Shown: one piece after another, positions 5,769 to 10,727 of the stretch
Numbering within the stretch: the first letter of the stretch is position 1
Layout: the number at the start of each line of letters is the position of its first letter
Assembly (NCBI GenBank): GCA_026415995.1
Contig: JAOAGB010000072.1
Location: forward strand, 1-10,727
DNA: 10,727 bases
Origin: Thermodesulfovibrio sp.
Lineage (GTDB): Bacteria; Nitrospirota; Thermodesulfovibrionia; Thermodesulfovibrionales; Thermodesulfovibrionaceae
Reading direction: 5' to 3'
The notes under the pieces: model-generated
What the model was told of the DNA's origin: nothing
What the model saw: the letters and a program-made list of their open reading frames with translations, nothing else
Database searches by the model: none
Translations under genes and position numbers: made by a program

Positions 5769-6809
5769 ATGTTAAAAGTTTTTATTTGTGGTGGAAGCGG
5801 ATATACAGGCAGTGAACTTTTAAGAATTCTTGCTTTACATGACAAAGTTGAAATAGTAGGTGTTACCAGTGAAAAATCAGCAGGGATGGCTGTTAACGAG
5901 CTTTTCCCTGCTTTTTCTATCTATAATAATCTTAAATTCGAACCTCTTCAGATTGAAAATATAAAAAAAAGGGCTGACCTTTATTTTCTTGCCCTTCCTC
6001 ATGGAAAATCACAGGAAGTGGGAGCACTGCTCTTAGAAGCAGGCAAAAAAGTAATAGACCTTTCTGCTGACTTCAGAATAAAAGAAGCGAAGGTATATGA
6101 GACATGGTATAAAACCTCTCACCTGTATCCAGAGCTTCTTAAAGAAGCTGTATACGGATTGCCGGAATTGTATAGAGAAAAAATTAAAACTGCAAGAGTA
6201 GTTGCCAATCCTGGCTGTTATCCCACAAGTGCTATAATTCCTCTTTATCCTTTTCTGAAAAAAGGACTAATTGACCCAGATACAATAGTAATAGATTCAA
6301 AATCAGGAACATCTGGTGCTGGCAGAAAGGCTGAAGTAACCTTAAACTACTGTGAAGTCAATGAAGACTTTAGGGCATACAATGTGGCAAAACATAGACA
6401 TACACCTGAAATAGAACAAGAATTAAGTGTTGCCATTGGTAAAAAAATTACCATTGACTTTACTACCCATCTATTGCCATTAAACAGGGGAATTTTATCC
6501 ACCATATATGCGCGATTAAACAAAAATCTCACCAATGAAGAAGCACTGGAAGTATTAACAGAAACTTATCAGAATGAACCTTTTATAAAAATAATGTCAG
6601 ATGGACAGGTTCCCTCAATAAAATACGTAAAAGGCACAAATTACTGTTATATAGGTGCTGTAGTCAATCAAAGAACAGGTAGAATAATTCTTATTTCAAC
6701 TATAGACAATCTTGTAAAGGGTGCTTCAGGACAGGCTGTGCAAAACATGAATATAATGTTTGGAATTGAAGAGACAAAGGCACTTAAAAATCTTGCATTG
6801 TCTCCTTGA
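5769..6809 (+). CDS. argC: N-acetyl-gamma-glutamyl-phosphate reductase
   Basis: A 346-residue ArgC, the cytoplasmic enzyme that reduces N-acetylglutamyl phosphate to the semialdehyde with NADPH, the third step of arginine synthesis. The N-terminal dinucleotide-binding loop is GGSGYTG (residues 8-14), and LPHGKSQE follows at about residue 77. The catalytic Cys150 sits in ANPGCYPTSA, and the expected active-site histidine lies in KHRHTPEIEQ (His209 or His211). Length fits the family. The start is one base after the rpsI stop and has only a weak AAGAGA upstream, so translation is probably coupled to rpsI. The rplM-rpsI-argC order is, to my knowledge, also found in Geobacter and related lineages, so it is a conserved linkage. 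The last 26 bases overlap the 3' end of convergent mnmA. Confidence 0.97.
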   Translation: MLKVFICGGSGYTGSELLRILALHDKVEIVGVTSEKSAGMAVNELFPAFSIYNNLKFEPLQIENIKKRADLYFLALPHGKSQEVGALLLEAGKKVIDLSADFRIKEAKVYETWYKTSHLYPELLKEAVYGLPELYREKIKTARVVANPGCYPTSAIIPLYPFLKKGLIDPDTIVIDSKSGTSGAGRKAEVTLNYCEVNEDFRAYNVAKHRHTPEIEQELSVAIGKKITIDFTTHLLPLNRGILSTIYARLNKNLTNEEALEVLTETYQNEPFIKIMSDGQVPSIKYVKGTNYCYIGAVVNQRTGRIILISTIDNLVKGASGQAVQNMNIMFGIEETKALKNLALSP

Positions 6810-7812
6810 TTACACCCCCACCTAAAACTACATCTTCTTTATAAAAAACCGCACTTTGTCCTGGCGTAGGTGCAAATTGAGGTTTCTCAAAACACACCTT
6901 GACTTTGTTTTCATCAATTAATTTTACAGTAGCCTTTTCAGGACTCATGGCATAACGAATTTTTACAGAACATGAAAATTCTTTGCCGTCTATGTCAAAA
7001 AGCCAATTAAGTTCACTCACTACAAATTCTCTCATAAAAGCTTTCTCCTTTGAGTCCACATATATTGTATTTTCAGAAGGTTCTATCTTTACAACATAAA
7101 GAGGATAAGGTGAGGAAATACCTAATCTTTTTCTCTGTCCTATGGTGAAAAGATGAATACCCCTGTGCTGCCCTATAATTTTTCCAGTAGACATTTCAAC
7201 TATAGGACCTTCCTTCCCCAGTTTTATCATATCATAGTATCTTTTATCCTTTAAAAAACACACTTCTGTACTTTCTTCTGCAATCTTTGAGGGAATACCT
7301 ATTTTTTCTGCCATTTCTCTCACCTTTTGTTTTGTATGTTCTCCTAAAGGAAATATAACATGATGTAAAAAAGAACGTTCAATGCCATATAGAAAATAAG
7401 ATTGATCCTTTTTATTGTCAATTCCTTTTAGTAAGTAAGGAGTTTTGTCAACAGTTATAACTCTTGCATAATGACCTGTGGCAAAATAGTTTGCATTAAC
7501 TGTTTTAGCTATTCTATTTAGGGTAGGAAATTTTATTTTTTGATTACATATTACACAGGGATTTGGAGTTATTCCAAATTTATAACCTTCAAAAAATGGA
7601 TTAATTACTTGAGAGCTGAATTGTTCTCTTAGGTCTTCTATATGAAAATCTATGTCTAAGAAATCCGCTGTTTTCTTGGCAAGCTCAAGATTGACTGGTT
7701 CATCAAAAAGAAGGAAAAAAACTCCTAATACAGCCATACCTTTCTTTTTTAATAAATAGGCTGCTACAGAAGAATCAATACCTCCACTCATTGCCATAAC
7801 AACTTTTTCCAT
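6784..7812 (-). CDS. mnmA: tRNA-specific 2-thiouridylase MnmA
   Basis: A 342-residue MnmA, which adds sulfur at position 2 of the wobble uridine (U34) in tRNA-Lys, -Glu and -Gln using ATP and a persulfide. The PP-loop MSGGIDSSVAA (about residues 8-18) binds ATP. The persulfide-transfer cysteines are Cys89 (in CVICNQKIKF) and Cys185 (in STEVCFLKD). ATGHYARV (about 111-118), KDQSYFLYG (about 135-143) and GIHLFTIGQRKRLG are also in place. It is slightly short because the loop after the first beta strand lacks the usual insertion before NLELAKKTADFL. A ribosome binding site (AAGAGG, 6 bases before the ATG) fits the start. It is divergent from tRNA-Ser and convergent with argC (26-bp overlap). No cysteine desulfurase is adjacent, so the sulfur donor is encoded elsewhere. 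Confidence 0.97.
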   Translation of the reverse strand: MEKVVMAMSGGIDSSVAAYLLKKKGMAVLGVFFLLFDEPVNLELAKKTADFLDIDFHIEDLREQFSSQVINPFFEGYKFGITPNPCVICNQKIKFPTLNRIAKTVNANYFATGHYARVITVDKTPYLLKGIDNKKDQSYFLYGIERSFLHHVIFPLGEHTKQKVREMAEKIGIPSKIAEESTEVCFLKDKRYYDMIKLGKEGPIVEMSTGKIIGQHRGIHLFTIGQRKRLGISSPYPLYVVKIEPSENTIYVDSKEKAFMREFVVSELNWLFDIDGKEFSCSVKIRYAMSPEKATVKLIDENKVKVCFEKPQFAPTPGQSAVFYKEDVVLGGGVIKETMQDF

Positions 7813-7826
7813 GTAAAGCCTCTTAG

Positions 7827-7835
7827 TGCTATAAT
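7827..7835 (+). promoter_or_regulatory. Extended -10 promoter for tRNA-Ser
   Basis: TGC followed by a perfect TATAAT (7830-7835) is an extended -10 element on the plus strand. Transcription would begin near 7842, about 11 bases before the mature tRNA 5' end at 7853. The -35 position (TTCCAT at 7807-7812) is poor and falls in the mnmA start region, which fits an extended -10 promoter that does not need it. Confidence 0.6.
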
Positions 7836-7838
7836 TTT

Positions 7839-7844
7839 ATTATA
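7839..7844 (-). promoter_or_regulatory. -10 element for mnmA
   Basis: On the minus strand a perfect TATAAT occupies 7844-7839. Transcription would begin near 7832, leaving a leader of about 20 bases that contains the mnmA ribosome binding site. No good -35 is seen; that position lies inside the tRNA-Ser gene. The box is the mirror image of the tRNA-Ser -10, three bases away. Confidence 0.5.
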
Positions 7845-7852
7845 AACTCTAT

Positions 7853-7939
7853 GGAGAGGTGCCAGAGTGGACGATTGGGGCGGTCTCGAAAACCGCTGTG
7901 GGGTAATCCTCACCGAGGGTTCGAATCCCTCCCTCTCCG
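7853..7939 (+). tRNA. tRNA-Ser (anticodon CGA)
   Basis: An 87-base class II tRNA. The acceptor stem GGAGAGG (7853-7859) pairs fully with CCTCTCC (7932-7938), followed by discriminator G at 7939. The anticodon stem GCGGT/ACCGC encloses loop CTCGAAA with anticodon CGA at 7887-7889, which reads the serine codon UCG. A long variable arm (GTGGGG..CCTCAC) marks it as serine type, and the T arm AGGGTTCGAATCCCT is standard. CCA is not encoded, so it must be added after transcription. The mature 3' end touches the stop codon of the DUF1992 gene on the other strand. Confidence 0.97.
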
Positions 7940-8308
7940 TTATCCGATAAATTTCTTTATTATCTTATCTTCGTATTCAGGAAAGTCTTCCAAATAAAGA
8001 GGGCGCTTTCTGCCTATATTAAATTTAAGTAACTTGAAATTAAGCTCTCTAATTTTTCTTATTCTCTCCTCATCGTCATCTATTGTTTTAAGAAGTTCCT
8101 TAAGGGCTATTATTTCTTTTCTTATCTCCATCTCTGGAGGAATACATCCTGCGTTTTTCAAAATTTTATAGGCAATTCTTAAATCTTCAGGCACCCAACT
8201 GTAATCCTCTAACTTAAGAGGTTTGCCCTTGTTTGGTAAATCATCGAAAAGTCCCTGCTCCATTGCTTCACGTATTTTTTCTTCTGCAATTTTTTCAAAT
8301 ATATCCAT
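7940..8308 (-). CDS. DUF1992 (DnaJ-like subfamily C member 28 conserved domain) protein
   Basis: A 122-residue protein that is almost entirely one DUF1992 domain. The family pattern is clear: EEKIREAMEQGLFDDLPNKGKPL at residues 9-31, followed by VPEDLRIAYKILKNAGCIPPE (about 39-59) and a charged helix ending in an RIRKIRELNFKLL-like segment. The domain also occurs in eukaryotic DNAJC28 proteins; its biochemical role is not known to me. There is no J domain, signal peptide or membrane segment. The stop codon at 7942-7940 directly abuts the tRNA-Ser 3' end, so there is no room for a terminator before the tRNA. The start has no Shine-Dalgarno sequence, but a TTGACA/CATTAT pair would start transcription at the ATG itself. 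It follows the PIN gene by 48 bp and may also be read from the LapAB promoter. Confidence 0.9.
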   Translation of the reverse strand: MDIFEKIAEEKIREAMEQGLFDDLPNKGKPLKLEDYSWVPEDLRIAYKILKNAGCIPPEMEIRKEIIALKELLKTIDDDEERIRKIRELNFKLLKFNIGRKRPLYLEDFPEYEDKIIKKFIG

Positions 8309-8314
8309 AAATAT

Positions 8315-8345
8315 ATAATGTCCCCATATACTTTAAAAATGTCAA
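8315..8345 (-). promoter_or_regulatory. Candidate leaderless promoter for the DUF1992 gene
   Basis: On the minus strand TTGACA (8345-8340, perfect) is followed after 19 bp by CATTAT (8320-8315, 4 of 6). The predicted first transcribed base is 8308, the A of the ATG. The -10 is imperfect and overlaps other AT-rich options (TATATA just downstream), so this is a moderate case. Confidence 0.4.
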
Positions 8346-8356
8346 ATTCACCTGCT

Positions 8357-8950
8357 TTATCTTGTAGAAGACAACAGAAAATCTTTAAACTTATTTGGAA
8401 TAATCCACTCTATGCCCAGTTTGTCTGCCCAACTTATTAATCCCTGGTCTCCTGTTACTAAGGCAGCTTTAAGCTCAAGTGATAAAAAAATTAAATCCAC
8501 ATCCTCTTTACTATCAATAATTCCTTCCCTTAAAGCTTCCCTGTATTTCTTTCTTAAATCCTTAATTGTATCATCTAAACCTTTTTGTGATACGCTTCTT
8601 ACAGCATTTTCCGCTGTTCTAAGCCCTTTATTTATTCTTGTCCTCATCTCTTCTACAAGCTCATAAAAAAATATTGCTGGGCATAAAATTCTATGTTTAT
8701 CAGGGGACTTTATTCTAATAAGATAATAAAAATCCCTTGACAATTTTTTTTCTTCTATAAAATACATTAACTCTTTAAGCACAGAAGAGGGCATATAAAA
8801 TTCAAAATTTTTTGTTTTTTTTATAATTTTTAAAAATTCATTTATTGCTTCTTCTGGAGATAGTCCAAAGGATTCTCTAACATCTGGATTTACAAAAACG
8901 CTCGTGTCTATTACTATCTTTCTTTTACTCTTAAAGAGAGAAAAAATCAT
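8357..8950 (-). CDS. PIN-domain protein of the 'RNA ligase partner' family (UPF0278-like)
   Basis: A 197-residue PIN-like nuclease domain protein. Conserved acidic positions are visible: Asp15 (VIDTSVF), Glu60 (VLKELMYF), Asp150/Asp152 (KEDVDLIFL) and Asp168 (VTGDQGL), the usual set for a metal-dependent ribonuclease. The N-terminal DTSVFVNPDVRESFG and the middle CPAIFFYELVEEMRTRINKG resemble, from memory, the family whose members occur in the same genomes as Pab1020-type ATP-dependent RNA ligases (Rnl3) in archaea, Aquificales and a few bacteria. The ligase gene is not in this window. There is no small antitoxin gene beside it, which argues against a VapC toxin. The ATG overlaps the stop codon of the LapAB fusion (ATGA), so the two are translationally coupled. 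Its RNA target is not known to me; a role in RNA repair or processing is an inference from the family association. Confidence 0.8.
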   Translation of the reverse strand: MIFSLFKSKRKIVIDTSVFVNPDVRESFGLSPEEAINEFLKIIKKTKNFEFYMPSSVLKELMYFIEEKKLSRDFYYLIRIKSPDKHRILCPAIFFYELVEEMRTRINKGLRTAENAVRSVSQKGLDDTIKDLRKKYREALREGIIDSKEDVDLIFLSLELKAALVTGDQGLISWADKLGIEWIIPNKFKDFLLSSTR

Positions 8951-10260
8951 CTTGAATATTCACAACCCCTTAAGTCAATCTCAAAGCTATTCCATGCTCC
9001 GCAAACACTGCATCTTCCTGACCATTCCTCGAAGATAGAATTACAAACTTTGCATTTATAACTTATTGAAGAAACTTTATTTTCAGGACATAACTCTTTG
9101 AATTCATAAAGAGCTTTATTTATCTGATTTCTTCTTAAATAGAGAAGTCCTTTAATACAGCTAAGCTTTTGATTTGAGCATGTAGCAGGGTCTATGGAGG
9201 ATAGGATTTCGATAGCATCATCTATCATTTCTAAACGATAATAAAGCCTGCCGAGAAGAATTTTTAATTCACTATCATTAGGCGAACTATTTATTGCTCT
9301 TAAGTAAAACTGTATTAGCCTTTTGGGATCTCCTAAGCTAATAAGCAAATCTTCAAGTCTTAATAATAAAATTTTTGATTTTTGTTCATTATATACCTTC
9401 TCAATAAGATTTATTGCCTCTTCAATTTCACCTTTTGAGATAAAAACTTCTACCATACCTAAATAAGAAGGAATGAAGGGGGGATTAGATTTAATCAAGG
9501 AAGAAAAAATTCTTTCGGCATTACCTATGTCACCCTGTTCAAGACTAACTCTTCCATATTCATAGGTATATCCAATAAGTTTACCATCCTCCTCTTGCTT
9601 TTTTGTATCCGGAACCAATTTAATAATTTTTTTCTGAATATTAATTAGTTCCTGCCACTTTTCCATTTTTTCAAGAATATTTCTCATTTTATAGTGAGCC
9701 AACAGGTTATCAGGCTCTATACTTAGTATTTGTTCAATATATTTAAGAGCAAGTTCATTATCATTCATCTTTTCCATCATATCTTCAAGTGAAAGCAAGG
9801 GAATAATATTTTTTGGATCAAATTCATAGGCTTTTTTATAATATTTGAGTGCTGTTTTGTAATCCTCTTCTCTCATAGCTAAATCTCCCAATCTAATAAG
9901 AGCATCAATATGTTCTGGGTCTTCCTTTAAAACCTCTTGAAGGGATTCTTTTGCCTCGGGTAATTTATCTCTAATAATTGAATTTAACGCTTTTGCATAA
10001 TGTTCCTTAATTTTTTCTTCTTTTTTATGCCTCTTTTGCAGTTGAATCCTATTTACAAGATTAACTGTATCTCTTATAAAAAAAACTATAAAAATGAAAA
10101 AGGCACCAAAACTTACTGAAAGCAATATTAATCCTATTTTAGGCATCTCATAGGCTGAACTGAATGGTATTTTTAAAATAACGGGTTCTTTATTTTCCAT
10201 AGCAAATAAGCTAATAATTGTTATAAAAATTAGAATTAAAAAAATGTAAATTTTTGACAT
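8947..10260 (-). CDS. lapB: LapA-LapB fusion: membrane-anchored TPR protein with C-terminal zinc ribbon
   Basis: A 437-residue protein. Residues 1-80 look like LapA (DUF1049): two membrane segments (about 4-20 and 41-63) joined by a loop with the typical FAMENKEPV motif, then a basic coiled stretch. Residues 85-395 are TPR-type helical repeats (for example 118-150, 156-184 and 264-291). The C-terminus is a rubredoxin-like zinc ribbon with Cys403, Cys406, Cys417 and Cys420 (YKCKVC..GRCSVCGAWNSF), as in LapB/YciM. In E. coli, LapA and LapB are separate neighbours, and LapB controls FtsH degradation of LpxC and so lipopolysaccharide synthesis. Here both are one chain, so the TPR part is predicted to face the cytoplasm. 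AAGAGG 5 bases before the ATG supports the start. It is the first gene of a minus-strand unit with the PIN gene (ATGA overlap). Role in LPS control is inferred from the family; this protein could have other partners. Confidence 0.87.
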   Translation of the reverse strand: MSKIYIFLILIFITIISLFAMENKEPVILKIPFSSAYEMPKIGLILLSVSFGAFFIFIVFFIRDTVNLVNRIQLQKRHKKEEKIKEHYAKALNSIIRDKLPEAKESLQEVLKEDPEHIDALIRLGDLAMREEDYKTALKYYKKAYEFDPKNIIPLLSLEDMMEKMNDNELALKYIEQILSIEPDNLLAHYKMRNILEKMEKWQELINIQKKIIKLVPDTKKQEEDGKLIGYTYEYGRVSLEQGDIGNAERIFSSLIKSNPPFIPSYLGMVEVFISKGEIEEAINLIEKVYNEQKSKILLLRLEDLLISLGDPKRLIQFYLRAINSSPNDSELKILLGRLYYRLEMIDDAIEILSSIDPATCSNQKLSCIKGLLYLRRNQINKALYEFKELCPENKVSSISYKCKVCNSIFEEWSGRCSVCGAWNSFEIDLRGCEYSR

Positions 10261-10285
10261 AGTTACCTCTTAATTGCGTTTTTTA

Positions 10286-10291
10286 ATTATA
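10286..10291 (-). promoter_or_regulatory. -10 element for the LapAB-PIN unit
   Basis: On the minus strand a perfect TATAAT occupies 10291-10286. Transcription would begin near 10279, giving a leader of about 19 bases that includes the AAGAGG ribosome binding site. No convincing -35 is present at 16-19 bp, so confidence is limited. Confidence 0.4.
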
Positions 10292-10321
10292 CCTCAAACC
10301 TATTTGAAAAATTAATATCAA

Positions 10322-10350
10322 TTGACAAATTAACATGAATTTATGTTATT
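10322..10350 (+). promoter_or_regulatory. Candidate tRNA-Ala promoter containing an inverted repeat
   Basis: A perfect TTGACA lies at 10322-10327. The possible -10 boxes are GTTATT at 10345-10350 (17-bp spacer, 3 of 6) or TATGTT at 10342-10347 (14-bp spacer, 4 of 6). A TATAAA at 10353 is too close to the tRNA to serve. TAACAT (10331-10336) and ATGTTA (10343-10348) are perfect inverted copies with a 6-base centre lying between the two promoter elements, so they could be an operator or chance. Confidence 0.35.
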
Positions 10351-10360
10351 TTTATAAATC

Positions 10361-10433
<73 letters not shown>

Positions 10434-10522
10434 TTTAATTAATTTTCAAAACAGATAATAAAAATAGTTCTATCAACAAAAAAACAAAATAAAAAAAGAT
10501 TTACATCCCTCACTCAAAGATA

Positions 10523-10552
10523 TTGAAAAATTATTAACTTTTAAGTTATAAC
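10523..10552 (+). promoter_or_regulatory. Candidate leaderless promoter for the 3' exported-protein gene
   Basis: TTGAAA (10523-10528, 5 of 6) and TATAAC (10547-10552, 5 of 6) are separated by 18 bp. The predicted first transcribed base is 10559, one base before the ATG at 10560. No Shine-Dalgarno sequence lies between. The rest of the gap after tRNA-Ala (10434-10522) is A-rich and holds nothing I can name. Confidence 0.45.
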
Positions 10553-10559
10553 AAATGGT

Positions 10560-10727
10560 ATGAAAAAATTCTCTATTTTTCTATCTATAATCTTCTTTAT
10601 TTCAATTTCTATATGTCATTCAGAAGAGAAGCCTTCAGTATTAAAACAGGATGAAAAAAAAGAGATAATTTTTACAGGCAACGAGGATTTTGTATTATTG
10701 CCTGAAAAAGAAGAAAATTTCATACAA
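10560..10727 (+). CDS. Partial exported protein with N-terminal signal peptide
   Basis: The frame stays open from the ATG to the right edge, giving 56 residues. It begins MKKFSIFLSIIFFISISICH: two lysines, a hydrophobic core to about residue 18, then Cys19 and a very polar, glutamate- and lysine-rich stretch (SEEKPSVLKQDEKKE). This is a typical Sec signal peptide. Cleavage by signal peptidase I after Ser21 (C-H-S) is plausible; lipoprotein processing at Cys19 is less likely because the residue before it is Ile. The mature protein is outside the window and I cannot name a family. There is no ribosome binding site; a nearby in-frame check shows the ATG at 10554 is closed at once by TGA. A TTGAAA/TATAAC pair would place the transcript start one base before the ATG. 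Confidence 0.65.
   Translation, partial: MKKFSIFLSIIFFISISICHSEEKPSVLKQDEKKEIIFTGNEDFVLLPEKEENFIQ

Noticed and set aside
5654..5845. Minus-strand open frame across the rpsI/argC junction.
   Set aside because: Both plus-strand genes are certain and the translation is Leu/Ser-rich without recognisable features.
8412..8666. Plus-strand open frame opposite the PIN gene.
   Set aside because: Antisense shadow of low complexity (Ser/Leu-rich); the PIN frame carries conserved acidic residues.
8357..8950. VapC toxin of a toxin-antitoxin pair.
   Set aside because: No small antitoxin frame precedes or follows it; it is coupled to the LapAB gene, is longer than typical VapC, and matches the RNA-ligase-partner pattern better.
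10434..10559. A small RNA gene or terminator after tRNA-Ala.
   Set aside because: The stretch is A-rich with no GC-containing stem followed by T residues; only the promoter-like hexamers near its end are supportable.

Overview
The window is AT-rich and densely packed, with lysine-rich proteins. It looks like chromosomal core DNA of an anaerobic, possibly thermophilic, diderm bacterium. My best guess is a Thermodesulfovibrio-like member of the Nitrospirota, with Deltaproteobacteria-type lineages as the alternative. This is inferred from three things: the rplM-rpsI-argC order, a PIN protein of the 'RNA ligase partner' family (known from archaea, Aquificales and a few thermophilic bacteria), and a LapA/LapB-type envelope protein that implies lipopolysaccharide. 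I see no phage, transposon, CRISPR array or foreign island.

Layout. (1) Positions 1-3498 are a minus-strand cluster, read right to left: hpt (purine salvage), queD (deazapurine/queuosine pathway), a TldE/PmbA-family gene, an acyl-CoA dehydrogenase, and the start of a short exported or lipoprotein gene cut by the left edge. The first three overlap and the others are 8-11 bp apart, so they are probably one operon. (2) Positions 3499-3636 are a divergent promoter region with a perfect 14-bp palindrome resembling a Fur box. (3) Positions 3637-4830 (+) encode a cytoplasmic HD-GYP protein with a divergent nucleotide-binding region. (4) Positions 4929-6809 (+) are rplM-rpsI-argC, joining two ribosomal proteins to an arginine biosynthesis enzyme. 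(5) argC converges on mnmA (minus, tRNA 2-thiouridylase) and their 3' ends overlap by 26 bp. (6) mnmA is divergent from a tRNA-Ser(CGA) gene; the two -10 boxes form one inverted repeat. (7) From 10260 leftwards run a LapA-LapB fusion, the PIN protein (ATGA overlap), and a DUF1992 protein whose stop codon touches the tRNA-Ser gene. (8) On the plus strand at the right end are tRNA-Ala(GGC) and the start of an exported protein cut by the window edge.

How the genes fit together. Most are housekeeping genes: translation, tRNA modification, purine and pterin metabolism, arginine and envelope homeostasis. The points worth a second look are regulatory and architectural. Three genes (hpt, DUF1992, the 3' exported protein) lack a Shine-Dalgarno sequence but have promoter-like hexamers placed so that transcription would begin at, or one base before, the ATG; other genes such as acd, rplM, rpsI, mnmA and the LapAB fusion have clear ribosome binding sites. 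The LapA-LapB fusion, the mirror-image mnmA/tRNA-Ser promoters and the RNA-ligase-partner PIN gene without its ligase are the other notable items. No stretch over 300 bases lacks a gene. I found no convincing rho-independent terminator anywhere in the window.
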